A stretch of DNA of 64,000 nt. It comes from Sphingosinicella sp963974575. Lineage in GTDB: Bacteria > Pseudomonadota > Alphaproteobacteria > Sphingomonadales > Sphingomonadaceae. Below, in pieces: positions 25,378 through 36,712 of this stretch. The notes beneath the pieces are model-generated. The model made no database searches. It worked only from the letters and a program-made list of their open reading frames with translations, and was not told where the DNA came from. The position numbers and the translations under genes were made by a program. Location: contig NZ_CAXBBQ010000001.1 of assembly GCF_963974575.1 (NCBI RefSeq), positions 310,001 to 374,000 on the forward strand. The letters run 5' to 3'. The number at the start of each line of letters is the position of its first letter. Position 1 is the stretch's first letter.

Positions 25378-26163
25378 TTACTGCGCGACCGGGGCCGCAG
25401 CGCTTGGGTCTACCGGCAGACCGCCGAGCTGCGTCACGAGCTGCTTGTAGGCATCGAGATAGGCGAGCGTGATGACCTGGCCGATCTCGGTGTTCGAATA
25501 GCCGCCGCCGCCGGCACCGCCGAAGCCGCCCCACCAGCCGCCGCCGCCGCCGGCCGCCCACGAAAGGTCCTTCTTGCGGAAGTAACCTTCGGTCAGGCGC
25601 TCCTGCTCCGTGGTGCGCGCGTTCACCAGCGTCAGCATGACGTTGGCTTCCTTGCTCTTCGTAGAAAGGCCGCCCGCGATCATGCCGAGCGTGCGGCTGC
25701 CGAGCAGGCCGCCCGCAATGGCGCCGAGGCCGCCGCCGCCCGAGTTCTCATTCTTCGAAACGAGATCGGGAACGATGAAATAGTCGGCTGCCTTCACCTG
25801 GCGCTTGCCGATATTCGAATTCGCCTGCAGTTCGCCGGAATCGGCAAGAGCGCGCTCGATGTTGCGGCTGGCGAGGCCCTTGCCGCGATCGACGAGGCCG
25901 AAGCAGCCGGATTTCATCACGAACAGCTTGATGATCGCTTCCGGGCTGCCGAGGCCAAGCTGCTGCCACCAGTTGGTGTCGGGCTCGACGATCGAAACCG
26001 TGCCGAGCCGCTTCTGGCAGACCGGGATTTCCTGCATGCTCTTCGTCTGCGCCTTGCGCCCCGAGGACTGGGATTGCGCGGATGCCGTGCCTGAAGCAAC
26101 GGCCATGGCGGCTAAGGCAACGCCGAAGCCAAGTGTTTTCAGGATCTTCATAAACTTCCCCAT
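25378..26163 (-). CDS. Exported CsgG/HfaB-like protein
   Basis: The protein of about 261 residues has a signal peptide (KILKTLGFGVALAAMAVASG, cleavage near SAQ). An alternating alpha/beta body follows, with RKAQTKSMQEIPVCQKRLGT, DRGKGLASRNIERAL and a Gly-rich loop (GGGGGWWGGFGGAGGGGYS). It resembles sphingomonad CsgG/HfaB-family proteins related to the curli secretion pore, but no lipobox Cys is visible. Starts at 26163 or 26151 are both possible; GGGAAG lies close before the second. Assignment rests on overall resemblance. Confidence 0.55.
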   Translation of the reverse strand: MGKFMKILKTLGFGVALAAMAVASGTASAQSQSSGRKAQTKSMQEIPVCQKRLGTVSIVEPDTNWWQQLGLGSPEAIIKLFVMKSGCFGLVDRGKGLASRNIERALADSGELQANSNIGKRQVKAADYFIVPDLVSKNENSGGGGLGAIAGGLLGSRTLGMIAGGLSTKSKEANVMLTLVNARTTEQERLTEGYFRKKDLSWAAGGGGGWWGGFGGAGGGGYSNTEIGQVITLAYLDAYKQLVTQLGGLPVDPSAAAPVAQ

Positions 26164-26297
26164 GTTCAAATGTGCTGGTTAGCGAAACCCCTGTCGCCGT
26201 TTCCGGCGCCGCCCGCAGCCGGGACGCATATTGCCGGAGTTGGGCGGTTCCGGCAATCGGTCCCGGATAGTTTGCGGACGTTATGATTTGGTTGCAG

Positions 26298-28247
<1,950 letters not shown>

Positions 28248-28290
28248 CGGTCAAACTCTCCCAAGGACATTTCGCGGCGCTTTGGCCGCA

Positions 28291-28653
28291 TTACCACAAA
28301 TACGTATTCGGATCAGGCATCGGCTCGTGGCGCTGCGCCTTCGCGATCGAAACGACGGCGCGCACGACAAGCCAGATCGAGATCACCGGAAACAGAAAAC
28401 CGGCCAGCCCCAACGTGAGGAGCGTCAATACGGCCAATACGATCACGCAAACCACCGTGATCCAGAAACCGCGGATGTGATAAGCGTAGTGGCTGTCTTC
28501 CCACGCCGCGTTCTCCGCCGCGCCCCGCCACACGTATGCGAGGATCGCTCCCACCAGTGTCGGCACGCCTGAGACGGCGCCGACGAGGATCAGCAGCGCC
28601 ACGATGGTCGGCCGGTTGAGATCGAAACCCTGTGTTTCCGGTCTGCTCGCCAT
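28291..28653 (-). CDS. DUF4870-type small membrane protein
   Basis: The 120-residue protein has three predicted transmembrane helices (about 17-42, 66-86 and 84-102, the last two partly merged) and a cytoplasmic tail ending MPDPNTYLW. The sequence GVPTLVGAILAYVWR and FWITVVCVIVLAVL resemble DUF4870. The ATG at 28653 follows a GGGAGTG ribosome site; an in-frame start three codons upstream is less likely. No function is known for the family. Confidence 0.68.
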   Translation of the reverse strand: MASRPETQGFDLNRPTIVALLILVGAVSGVPTLVGAILAYVWRGAAENAAWEDSHYAYHIRGFWITVVCVIVLAVLTLLTLGLAGFLFPVISIWLVVRAVVSIAKAQRHEPMPDPNTYLW

Positions 28654-28755
28654 GGTCCACACTCCCTGTTTTCAGGCGACAATTCTGGCCTGCGAAGAGC
28701 CATTCCGCAAGGATGGGCTTTCGCAGGTCAACGCGGCGCGCTAGCGTCCGACGCC

Positions 28756-30030
28756 GTGGGCATCCCTCTTCTCGCCGCGCGCCGGTTCGGGCCGCTGTTC
28801 GCCACCCAGTTTCTGGGCGCGTTCAACGACAATTTCTACAAGACGGCGATGCTGTTCCTCATCACCTACACGCTGCTCGCGGGGGATACAGCAGCCTCGG
28901 CGCAGATCGTTACTGTGGCGGCGGGTGTTTTCATCCTGCCCTTCGTGTTGTTTTCGGCGCTTGCTGGGCAGATCGCCGACAGTGTCGACAAGGCGCGGCT
29001 CGTCCGCATCATCAAGGCGGCCGAGATCGCCATCATGCTTGTCGGCGCTGCGGCGCTGACGCTCGGTTCGATGTCGCTGATGATGCTGGTGCTGTTCGCG
29101 ATGGGGCTGCACTCCACCTTCTTCGGACCGATCAAGTACGCGATCCTGCCGCAGCATCTCGCGCCGAAGGAACTGCTCACGGGCACGGGCCTTGTCGAGG
29201 CCGGCACGTTCATCGCCATTCTTACCGGACAGGTCGCCGGCGGCCTCCTCGCGCCGCAGGTTTCGGCGTGGGCGATCGTCGGGGTCGCCGCGCTCGGCTA
29301 TCTCACCGGGCGGCAGGTGCCAGCAGCGCCGCCAGCCGGACGTGCCCGCATCGAATGGAATATTGTTGCAAGTTCGCTGCGCATCACGCGGGAGGTCACG
29401 CGCGATCCACAGCTCGGCCGCGCCGTGCTCGCCGTCTCGTGGTTCTGGTCGGTGGGGGCGGTATTCACCAGCCTGTTCGTGCCGCTGGTGAAGGGCGATC
29501 TCGGCGGCGCGGAAACCGTGGCGACGCTGTTTCTCACCATTTTTTCGATCGGCGTCGCAACCGGATCGCTGGTGGTCGCGCGTCTCCTAAAAGGTGCGAT
29601 TTCCGTTCGCTATGCCCCTGCGTCCGCTGTGCTCATGACGGCGTTCATCGCCGACCTCTATTTCGCGATCCGCGCGTTCGACGTGCCGCACGCCGAATTG
29701 ATCGGCGTGGGTGAATTCCTCACCGATCCGGGGAGCTGGCGAATCGTGCTGGATCTTTTCGGGCTTTCCGTCGCGGCGGGCGCGTTCATCGTGCCGCTCT
29801 ATGCGCTGCTGCAAACCGCGAGCGATCCTTCGGCGCGGGCGCGGACCATCGCGGCGAACAACATTATCAACTCGGGCTTCATGGTTGCCGCCGCGCTCGG
29901 TTCGGGCGTGCTGCTGAAGGCGGGGCTCGATGTGCCGCAGATCCTGCTCGCCGTCGGGCTCGCGAATCTAATGATCGTGATACCCTGCCTCGGGATTCAC
30001 CGCATCCAGCGCGCGCTCGGCACTGCCTGA
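28756..30030 (+). CDS. MFS transporter, lysophospholipid transporter (LplT)-like
   Basis: The 424-residue protein has about 12 transmembrane helices and starts at a GTG. The N-terminal FATQFLGAFNDNFYKTAMLFL is highly characteristic of LplT-like major facilitators, and FFGPIKYAILPQHL also matches. LplT flips lysophospholipids inward for reacylation by Aas. No acyltransferase gene is adjacent here, so the substrate is inferred from similarity alone. It is convergent with argB, with a terminator between them. Confidence 0.8.
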   Translation: MGIPLLAARRFGPLFATQFLGAFNDNFYKTAMLFLITYTLLAGDTAASAQIVTVAAGVFILPFVLFSALAGQIADSVDKARLVRIIKAAEIAIMLVGAAALTLGSMSLMMLVLFAMGLHSTFFGPIKYAILPQHLAPKELLTGTGLVEAGTFIAILTGQVAGGLLAPQVSAWAIVGVAALGYLTGRQVPAAPPAGRARIEWNIVASSLRITREVTRDPQLGRAVLAVSWFWSVGAVFTSLFVPLVKGDLGGAETVATLFLTIFSIGVATGSLVVARLLKGAISVRYAPASAVLMTAFIADLYFAIRAFDVPHAELIGVGEFLTDPGSWRIVLDLFGLSVAAGAFIVPLYALLQTASDPSARARTIAANNIINSGFMVAAALGSGVLLKAGLDVPQILLAVGLANLMIVIPCLGIHRIQRALGTA

Positions 30031-30052
30031 AAAGTTGCGCGGCGCAACTTTT
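30030..30052. terminator. Bidirectional terminator between the MFS gene and argB
   Basis: AAAAGTTGCGC and its exact inverse GCGCAACTTTT (30030-30040 and 30042-30052) form a near-continuous palindrome ending in T-runs on both strands, between two convergent genes. Confidence 0.8.
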
Positions 30053-30053
30053 C

Positions 30054-30956
30054 TTAAGCGCGAACGAGCGTTCCCACGCCCTTGCGCGTGAAGATTTCAA
30101 GCAGCAGCGCGTGCGGCACGCGCCCGTCGAGGATCACGGCGGCCTCGACGCCACCGGTGACGGCGGAGAGACAGGTTTCCAGCTTCGGGATCATGCCGCC
30201 CGAAATCGTGCCGTCCGCGATCAGCTCCCTGATGCGTGCGGGCGTAAGATCGGTGAGCAGTGACTTGTCCTTGGCGAGCACGCCGGGAACGTCGGTCAGC
30301 AGCATCAGCCGCGCCGCGCCCACGGCGCCCGCGATCGCGCCCGCCATCGTGTCGGCGTTAATGTTGTAGGTATGGCCTTCCGCATCCTCGGCGATCGGCG
30401 CGATGACCGGAATCACGTCGGAACGCGTCATCAGATCGAGGATCTTGGCGTTCACCGCCACGGGCTCTCCGACGAAGCCGAGATCGACGACACGTTCGAT
30501 CGCGCTGTCGGGATCGCGCGCCGTGCGCGTCAGCTTGCGCGCCGTCACAAGGCGTGCATCTTTGCCGGAAATGCCGACGGCGGTGCCGCCTGCGCGGCCG
30601 ATCCAGCTGACGAGATCCTTGTTGATTGCGCCCGCCAGCACCATTTCCGCGACCTCGGCGGTCGCGGCGTCGGTGACGCGCAGCCCGTCGACGAACTCCG
30701 ACTTGATGCCCAGCCGTCCGAGCATGTTGCCGATCTGCGGCCCGCCGCCGTGCACGACGATCGGGTTGATGCCGATCGCCTTCAGGAGCACCACGTCCTC
30801 CGCGAAATCGATCGCGCGCTCGGGGTCGCCCATGGCATGGCCGCCGTATTTCACCACGAAGGTCTGGCCGACATATTTCTGGATGAAGGGCAGCGCCTCG
30901 GTCAGCGTTTCGGCCTTGGCGAGCATGGCCGGATCGGGCGTATGGTCGACAGACAT
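30054..30956 (-). CDS. argB: Acetylglutamate kinase
   Basis: The 300-residue enzyme phosphorylates N-acetylglutamate in arginine biosynthesis. Family motifs are VVKYGGHAM (near residue 33), VVHGGGPQIG (near 67) and the C-terminal GGMIPKLE and TCLSAVTGGVEAAVILDGRVPHALLLE (shown as adjacent parts). The N-terminal helix LTEALPFIQKYVGQTF is typical of the hexameric, arginine-inhibited class. It stands alone here, not in an arg operon. Confidence 0.96.
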   Translation of the reverse strand: MSVDHTPDPAMLAKAETLTEALPFIQKYVGQTFVVKYGGHAMGDPERAIDFAEDVVLLKAIGINPIVVHGGGPQIGNMLGRLGIKSEFVDGLRVTDAATAEVAEMVLAGAINKDLVSWIGRAGGTAVGISGKDARLVTARKLTRTARDPDSAIERVVDLGFVGEPVAVNAKILDLMTRSDVIPVIAPIAEDAEGHTYNINADTMAGAIAGAVGAARLMLLTDVPGVLAKDKSLLTDLTPARIRELIADGTISGGMIPKLETCLSAVTGGVEAAVILDGRVPHALLLEIFTRKGVGTLVRA

Positions 30957-31136
30957 TCGGCAGGGCTCCTCAGTGATCGTGCGCCGCTATAAAGGCTGGG
31001 CGTAAAAGGGGAAGAGAAGATGATGGGCGCTCGCGCCGGTCGATTGCGAACGGCCTCCGCGTGTCGTTCGCGGGGTGATATCTCGTAACATACTGTTTTT
31101 ATTGACGTGAATGACAAAGGGGGTCAGAGTTTCAGC

Positions 31137-32104
<968 letters not shown>

Positions 32105-32108
<4 letters not shown>

Positions 32109-32737
32109 CGCGAATCGAGTTTCCGGCCGATCGCGACGAAGCCGTGGATCAGCGGCGGCACCAGAACGACCGAAAGTACCACCTTCGTCAGCATCTGGCC
32201 GATCATCAGATCGAGAATCGGGAATACGCCGTAGAAGGCGAGCGTGATGAAGATCAGCGTGTCGACGATCTGCGAAAGGACGCTCGCGAGCGCGCCGCGC
32301 AGCCACAGCAGCCCGCCTTCGCGGCGCATCAGGCTGAACAGGCCCACGTTCAGAAACTGAGAGATGCCGTAGGCAACGATTCCGGCGCCCATCAGGCGCG
32401 GGCTCTGCGCCAGCACGAGCTGGAAACCGGCCAGCCGATCCGGGTCCATCTCTGGCGAGGCGGGCAAGGCGAGCACGGTGAGGATCAGCAGCATCGAGAC
32501 GATCAACGGCACGAAACCCAGCACTACCAGCCGGTTCGCGGTCTCGCGGCCATGAAGCTCGGCGACCGCGCTCGACAGCACGACGAGCAGCAGAAAAGCG
32601 AAGATGCCCGCCTCCACCGCGAGCGGCCCCAGCGCGACCTGCTTGTTGCCGAGAATTCCGGCGATGCAGGTCATACCGCCGTAAAGGATCGAGAGCGCGA
32701 AAAGCGAGCGGGATATTGGCGGCGCGGCGGTCGACAT
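32105..32737 (-). CDS. Queuosine precursor transporter (YhhQ/VUT family)
   Basis: The protein of 210 residues has six predicted transmembrane helices and resembles the YhhQ/COG1738 family, which imports 7-cyano- or 7-aminomethyl-7-deazaguanine. Visible family features are AVAELHGRETANRLVVLGF near the N-terminal third and GISQFLNVGLFSLMRR. The start at 32737 (MSTAAPPIS) gives a normal N-terminus; upstream in-frame sequence overlaps the divergent gene. The stop overlaps the exporter's stop in a shared CTAG. Confidence 0.78.
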
Positions 32738-32819
32738 CGTGCACGTTGCTAACGGCTTTTCGCTGTCTGAGAAAGCTATATAGCTTGGCGCTCGGGAGCG
32801 GACATTCGCCGGGGGAACA

Positions 32820-34052
32820 ATGCGCATACTGATCGGTCTTGGCGGTATTGCGCTCATCCTCGCCATCGCCGTTCTGTTGTCTTCCAATCGCCGCGCTATT
32901 CGCCTGCGCGTCGTCAGCGCAGCCTTCGCGCTTCAGGCCGGAATTGCCGTGCTGGTGCTGTATGTCCCGGCCGGGCGACGGGTGCTCGCCTGGTTGTCGG
33001 GCGGCGTCGGGGAACTGCTGGGCTACGCGCGTGCGGGCTCCGAATTCCTGTTCGGCAGGCTGCTCGGCGATCCCCTCGGGCAGAGCTTCGCGTTTCAGGC
33101 GCTGCCGACGATCATCTTCTTCGCCGCGCTCATCGCCATCCTTTATCACATAGGCGTGATGCAGTTCGTCATCCGCTGGATCGGCGGTGCGCTCGAAAAG
33201 ATCACCGGCATCAGCAAGGTCGAATCGCTCTGCGCGGCGTCCAATATCTTTGTCGGCCAGAGCGAATCGCCGCTTGTAATCCGGCCCTATCTCGCGGGTC
33301 TCAGCCCCGCGCAACTGTTCGCGGTGATGTCGTCCGGCATGGCCGGCGTCGCGGGCACCATCCTTGCGGCCTACGCCTCGATGGGGATCAGCATCGATTA
33401 TCTGCTCGCGGCGAGCTTTATGGCGGCGCCGGGCGGCATCTTGATGGCGAAGCTCATCATGCCCGATGATCCTGCCGACCTCGCGCGCACGCGGGGCGAG
33501 GTCGTGGAGATGTCCGACCACGACGAGGAAAAGCCCGCGAACATCATCATGGCCGCGGCGCAGGGCGCGCAGACCGGCGTCAAGCTCGCGGTTGCAGTGG
33601 GGGCGATGGTGTTGGCGTTCGTGGCGCTGGTTGCGCTCGCGAACGGGCTGCTTGCAGGCGTTGGGGCCTGGTTCGGGCTCGAAGGCCTCACCTTCCAGCA
33701 GCTCATCGGGCACGTCTTTGCGCCGATCATGTACCTGCTCGGCGTGCCATGGGACGAAGCCGGGATCGCCGGCGGCCTCTTCGGCACCAAGGTCGTGCTG
33801 AACGAGTTCGTCGCCTACATCGATCTCAGCGCGCAGCAGGCGGTGCTGTCCCCCGCCACGGTGGCGATCGTCACCTTCGCGCTGTGCGGATTTGCCAACT
33901 TCAGTTCGATCGCGATCCAGATGGCAGTGACCGGCAGCCTCGCGCCGAGCCAGCGTCCGATGATCGCAAAGCTCGGCATCAAGGCGCTCGTGGCGGGCAG
34001 CCTTGCCAATCTGATGAGCGCCGCCCTCGCAGGGCTGCTCCTCTCGGTCTAG
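32820..34052 (+). CDS. Concentrative nucleoside transporter (NupC/CNT family)
   Basis: The 410-residue inner-membrane protein imports nucleosides driven by protons or sodium. The CNT signatures are visible: the N-terminal NucTran region, the gate domain, GQSESPLVIRPYL near residue 145, NEFVAYIDL near 337 and FALCGFANFSSIAIQ near 355. Segments are strongly hydrophobic throughout. It is convergent with the 3-hydroxyacyl-CoA dehydrogenase gene, and their stops share a CTAG. Confidence 0.94.
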   Translation: MRILIGLGGIALILAIAVLLSSNRRAIRLRVVSAAFALQAGIAVLVLYVPAGRRVLAWLSGGVGELLGYARAGSEFLFGRLLGDPLGQSFAFQALPTIIFFAALIAILYHIGVMQFVIRWIGGALEKITGISKVESLCAASNIFVGQSESPLVIRPYLAGLSPAQLFAVMSSGMAGVAGTILAAYASMGISIDYLLAASFMAAPGGILMAKLIMPDDPADLARTRGEVVEMSDHDEEKPANIIMAAAQGAQTGVKLAVAVGAMVLAFVALVALANGLLAGVGAWFGLEGLTFQQLIGHVFAPIMYLLGVPWDEAGIAGGLFGTKVVLNEFVAYIDLSAQQAVLSPATVAIVTFALCGFANFSSIAIQMAVTGSLAPSQRPMIAKLGIKALVAGSLANLMSAALAGLLLSV

Positions 34053-34912
34053 CGGGTGGGAACCGGCGTCTCGCCCGAATAGTCGTAGAACCCCTTGCCG
34101 GACTTGCGGCCGTACCAGCCCGCCTCGACATATTTCACGAGCAGTGGCGCCGGGCGATACTTGGGATCACCGGTCGCTTCCTGCATCACGTGCATGACGC
34201 TGAGCAGCGTATCGAGACCCACGAAATCGGAGAGCGTCAGCGGTCCCATCGGGTGATTGGCGCCGAGACGCATACCCTGGTCGATATCGACCACCGAGCC
34301 GACACCCTCGCCGAGCGCGAAGATCGCCTCGTTGAGCATCGGGCAGAGCACGCGGTTGACGATGAACGCCGGGCTGTCGAGCGCTTCCACCGTGGTCTTG
34401 CCGATCGCCTTGCAGAAGGCGTGCATCGCCGCCGTTGTGGCGTCCGAGGTCGCGAGGCCGCGGATGATCTCCACGAGCTTCATCACCGGCACGGGATTGA
34501 AGAAGTGCAGGCCGACGAAGCGGTCAGGCCGGTCCGTTGCCGCTGCAAGCCGCGTGATCGAGATCGACGAGGTGTTGGAGGCCAGAAGTGCCGAGTCTTT
34601 CAGGGCGAGGCCCTTGAAAATCGCCTTCTTGACTGCCTCGTTCTCCGTCGCGGCCTCGATAACGAGGTCGCAATCGGAAAAGGCGGCAGGATCGGTGGTC
34701 AGGCGGATGCGCGCGAGCGTGGCCTCCACTTCGTCCACTTGCATCGTGCCCTTGGCAACGGCGCGGCCGAGATTCTTCTCGATCACCGCCTTGCCTGCCT
34801 CGGCGCGCGCCAGCTCGACATCCGAAAGGATGACGTCGAAACCGGCGAGCGCGGAGACGTGCGCGATGCCGTTGCCCATCAGGCCTGAGCCGATGACCCC
34901 GATCGTCTTCAT
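34049..34912 (-). CDS. 3-hydroxybutyryl-CoA dehydrogenase
   Basis: The 287-residue NAD-dependent enzyme oxidises 3-hydroxyacyl-CoA or reduces acetoacetyl-CoA. The N-terminal Rossmann motif is GVIGSGLMGNGIAH (residues 5-18). SNTSSISITRLA and the catalytic GLHFFNPVPVMKLVEI (His near 138) follow, then a C-terminal domain with NHPMGPLTLSDFVGLD. The preceding etfA stop is 3 bp upstream, so etfB-etfA-hbd form one operon, which links electron transfer to beta-oxidation. Confidence 0.93.
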   Translation of the reverse strand: MKTIGVIGSGLMGNGIAHVSALAGFDVILSDVELARAEAGKAVIEKNLGRAVAKGTMQVDEVEATLARIRLTTDPAAFSDCDLVIEAATENEAVKKAIFKGLALKDSALLASNTSSISITRLAAATDRPDRFVGLHFFNPVPVMKLVEIIRGLATSDATTAAMHAFCKAIGKTTVEALDSPAFIVNRVLCPMLNEAIFALGEGVGSVVDIDQGMRLGANHPMGPLTLSDFVGLDTLLSVMHVMQEATGDPKYRPAPLLVKYVEAGWYGRKSGKGFYDYSGETPVPTR

Positions 34913-34915
34913 GGC

Positions 34916-35845
34916 CTAGAGCTTCTGCGTGAGTTCGGGGACGATGGTGAACAGGTCACCGACGAGGCCGAGATCCGCGACCTGGAAGATCGGCGCGTCC
35001 TCGTCCTTGTTGATGGCGACGATCACCTTCGAATCCTTCATGCCTGCGAGATGCTGGATGGCGCCCGAGATACCGATGGCGATGTAAAGCTCCGGCGCGA
35101 CGATCTTGCCGGTCTGTCCGACCTGGTAGTCGTTCGGCACGTAACCAGCGTCGACCGCGGCGCGCGACGCGCCCACCGCTGCGCCGAGCTTGTCGGCGAG
35201 CGGGAAGATGACCTGCTGGAACGTGTCGCTATCCTTTAGCGCACGGCCGCCCGAGACAATGATCTTGGCGGAGGTGAGCTCAGGACGCTCGAGCTTGGCG
35301 ATCTCGGCGCCGACGAAGCTCGAAAGACCAGCGTCGCCGCTGCCGGAAACCGCTTCGACGCTGGCCGAGCCGCCGTCACCGGCCTTCTCGAACGCGGTGC
35401 CGCGTACGGTGATCACCTTCTTCGCGTCGCCCGACTGCACCGTGGCAATCGCGTTGCCCGCATAGATGGGCCGTTCGAACGTGCTTGCGTCGACGATGCC
35501 CGTGATCTCGGAGATCTGCTGTGTGTCGAGCTTCGCGGCGACACGCGGCGCAATGTTCTTGGCCGATGTCGTGGCGGGCGCGACGAGCGCGTCGTAGTTC
35601 GCCATCAGGCCTTCGATCAGCGGCGCAATGTTTTCGGCAAGGCCGTTGGCATAGGCCGCATCGTCGGCGAGCAGCACCTTCGAGACGCCAGCGATCTTCG
35701 CGGCGGCGTCGGCCGCACCCTGTGTGCCCTGGCCCGCGACGAGCACATGCACGTCGCCACCGAGCTTGCCGGCAGCCGTCACTGCGACGCGGGTCGCGTC
35801 CTTGATCGAGGCGTTGTCGTGTTCAGCGAGGACGAGGACGCTCAT
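34916..35845 (-). CDS. etfA: Electron transfer flavoprotein alpha subunit
   Basis: The 309-residue subunit binds FAD and passes electrons from acyl-CoA dehydrogenases to ETF:quinone oxidoreductase. The C-terminal FAD domain has GASRAAVDAGYVPNDYQVGQTG, KIVAPELYIAIGISGAIQH and the VAINKDEDAPIF segment near the end. The ATG overlaps the etfB stop by 4 nt. It should serve the acyl-CoA dehydrogenases in this genome, including those 10 kb away in the catabolic island. Confidence 0.96.
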   Translation of the reverse strand: MSVLVLAEHDNASIKDATRVAVTAAGKLGGDVHVLVAGQGTQGAADAAAKIAGVSKVLLADDAAYANGLAENIAPLIEGLMANYDALVAPATTSAKNIAPRVAAKLDTQQISEITGIVDASTFERPIYAGNAIATVQSGDAKKVITVRGTAFEKAGDGGSASVEAVSGSGDAGLSSFVGAEIAKLERPELTSAKIIVSGGRALKDSDTFQQVIFPLADKLGAAVGASRAAVDAGYVPNDYQVGQTGKIVAPELYIAIGISGAIQHLAGMKDSKVIVAINKDEDAPIFQVADLGLVGDLFTIVPELTQKL

Positions 35846-36591
35846 GCGATCGCTCCCATTTCCTTGAGTTTGCCGATGAGGGCGTCGACCGAATCGACCT
35901 TGATACCCGCCTGCCGCTTCGGCGGCTCGCTGACCTTCAGCGTCTTCAGGCGCGGCGTGACATCGACGCCGTAGTTGTCGGGCGTCTTCGCGTCGATCGG
36001 CTTGGACTTCGCCTTCATGATGTTCGGCAGCGAGGCATAGCGCGGCTCATTGAGACGAAGGTCGGTGGTGATGATCGCCGGAGCCTTGAGGCTCAGCGTC
36101 TCAAGACCGCCATCGACCTCGCGCGTGACGTTCACCTTGTCGCCCGCGACCTCCACCTTCGAAGCGAAGGTGCCCTGCGCCCAGCCGAGCAGCGCGGCGA
36201 GCATCTGACCGGTCTGGTTGGCGTCGTCGTCGATCGCCTGCTTGCCGAGGATGATGAGTCCCGGGGCTTCGGCTTCGGCGATCTTCGCGAGGATCTTCGC
36301 GACCGCGAGAGGCTCGGTGGTGACGTCGGTGGTGACGAGAATGCCGCGGTCGGCGCCCATCGCGAGCGCGGTGCGGAGCGTCTCCTGGCACTGCTGAACG
36401 CCGATGGAAACCACGACGATCTCGGTCGCTGCGCCCTTTTCCTTCAGGCGGATCGCTTCCTCGACGGCAATCTCGTCGAAGGGGTTCATGCTCATCTTGA
36501 CGTTGGCGAGTTCAACGCCCGACTGATCGGATTTCACGCGCGCCTTGACGTTGTAGTCAATCACCCGCTTCACGGGCACTAGGATCTTCAT
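35842..36591 (-). CDS. etfB: Electron transfer flavoprotein beta subunit
   Basis: The 249-residue subunit binds AMP and pairs with EtfA. It begins MKILVPVKRVIDYNVK, has MNPFDEIAVEEAIRLKE, the AMP site DRGILV, and the recognition-loop region with GQMLAALLGWAQGTFAS. The ATG at 36591 follows GGAGG with a 6-nt spacer; an in-frame ATG two codons upstream sits directly on the Shine-Dalgarno and is less likely. It is the first gene of the etfB-etfA-hbd operon. Confidence 0.96.
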   Translation of the reverse strand: MKILVPVKRVIDYNVKARVKSDQSGVELANVKMSMNPFDEIAVEEAIRLKEKGAATEIVVVSIGVQQCQETLRTALAMGADRGILVTTDVTTEPLAVAKILAKIAEAEAPGLIILGKQAIDDDANQTGQMLAALLGWAQGTFASKVEVAGDKVNVTREVDGGLETLSLKAPAIITTDLRLNEPRYASLPNIMKAKSKPIDAKTPDNYGVDVTPRLKTLKVSEPPKRQAGIKVDSVDALIGKLKEMGAIA

Positions 36592-36712
36592 CGGCATCCT
36601 CCGGAAAGCTGGCCCGGCCCCCTGGAGCCGGATCGCGCGACGGACTGCGGCAACCGGGCGTGTGTGTCAACGCCCAAGGCACGCAACTCACCGTTTGACG
36701 TGAAGAATTCGC

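Noticed and set aside
31081..31136. Zur-like operator upstream of the zinc exporter
   Set aside because: Only partial symmetry (GATAT and GTAACATA) is present and it does not match a recognised Zur box.
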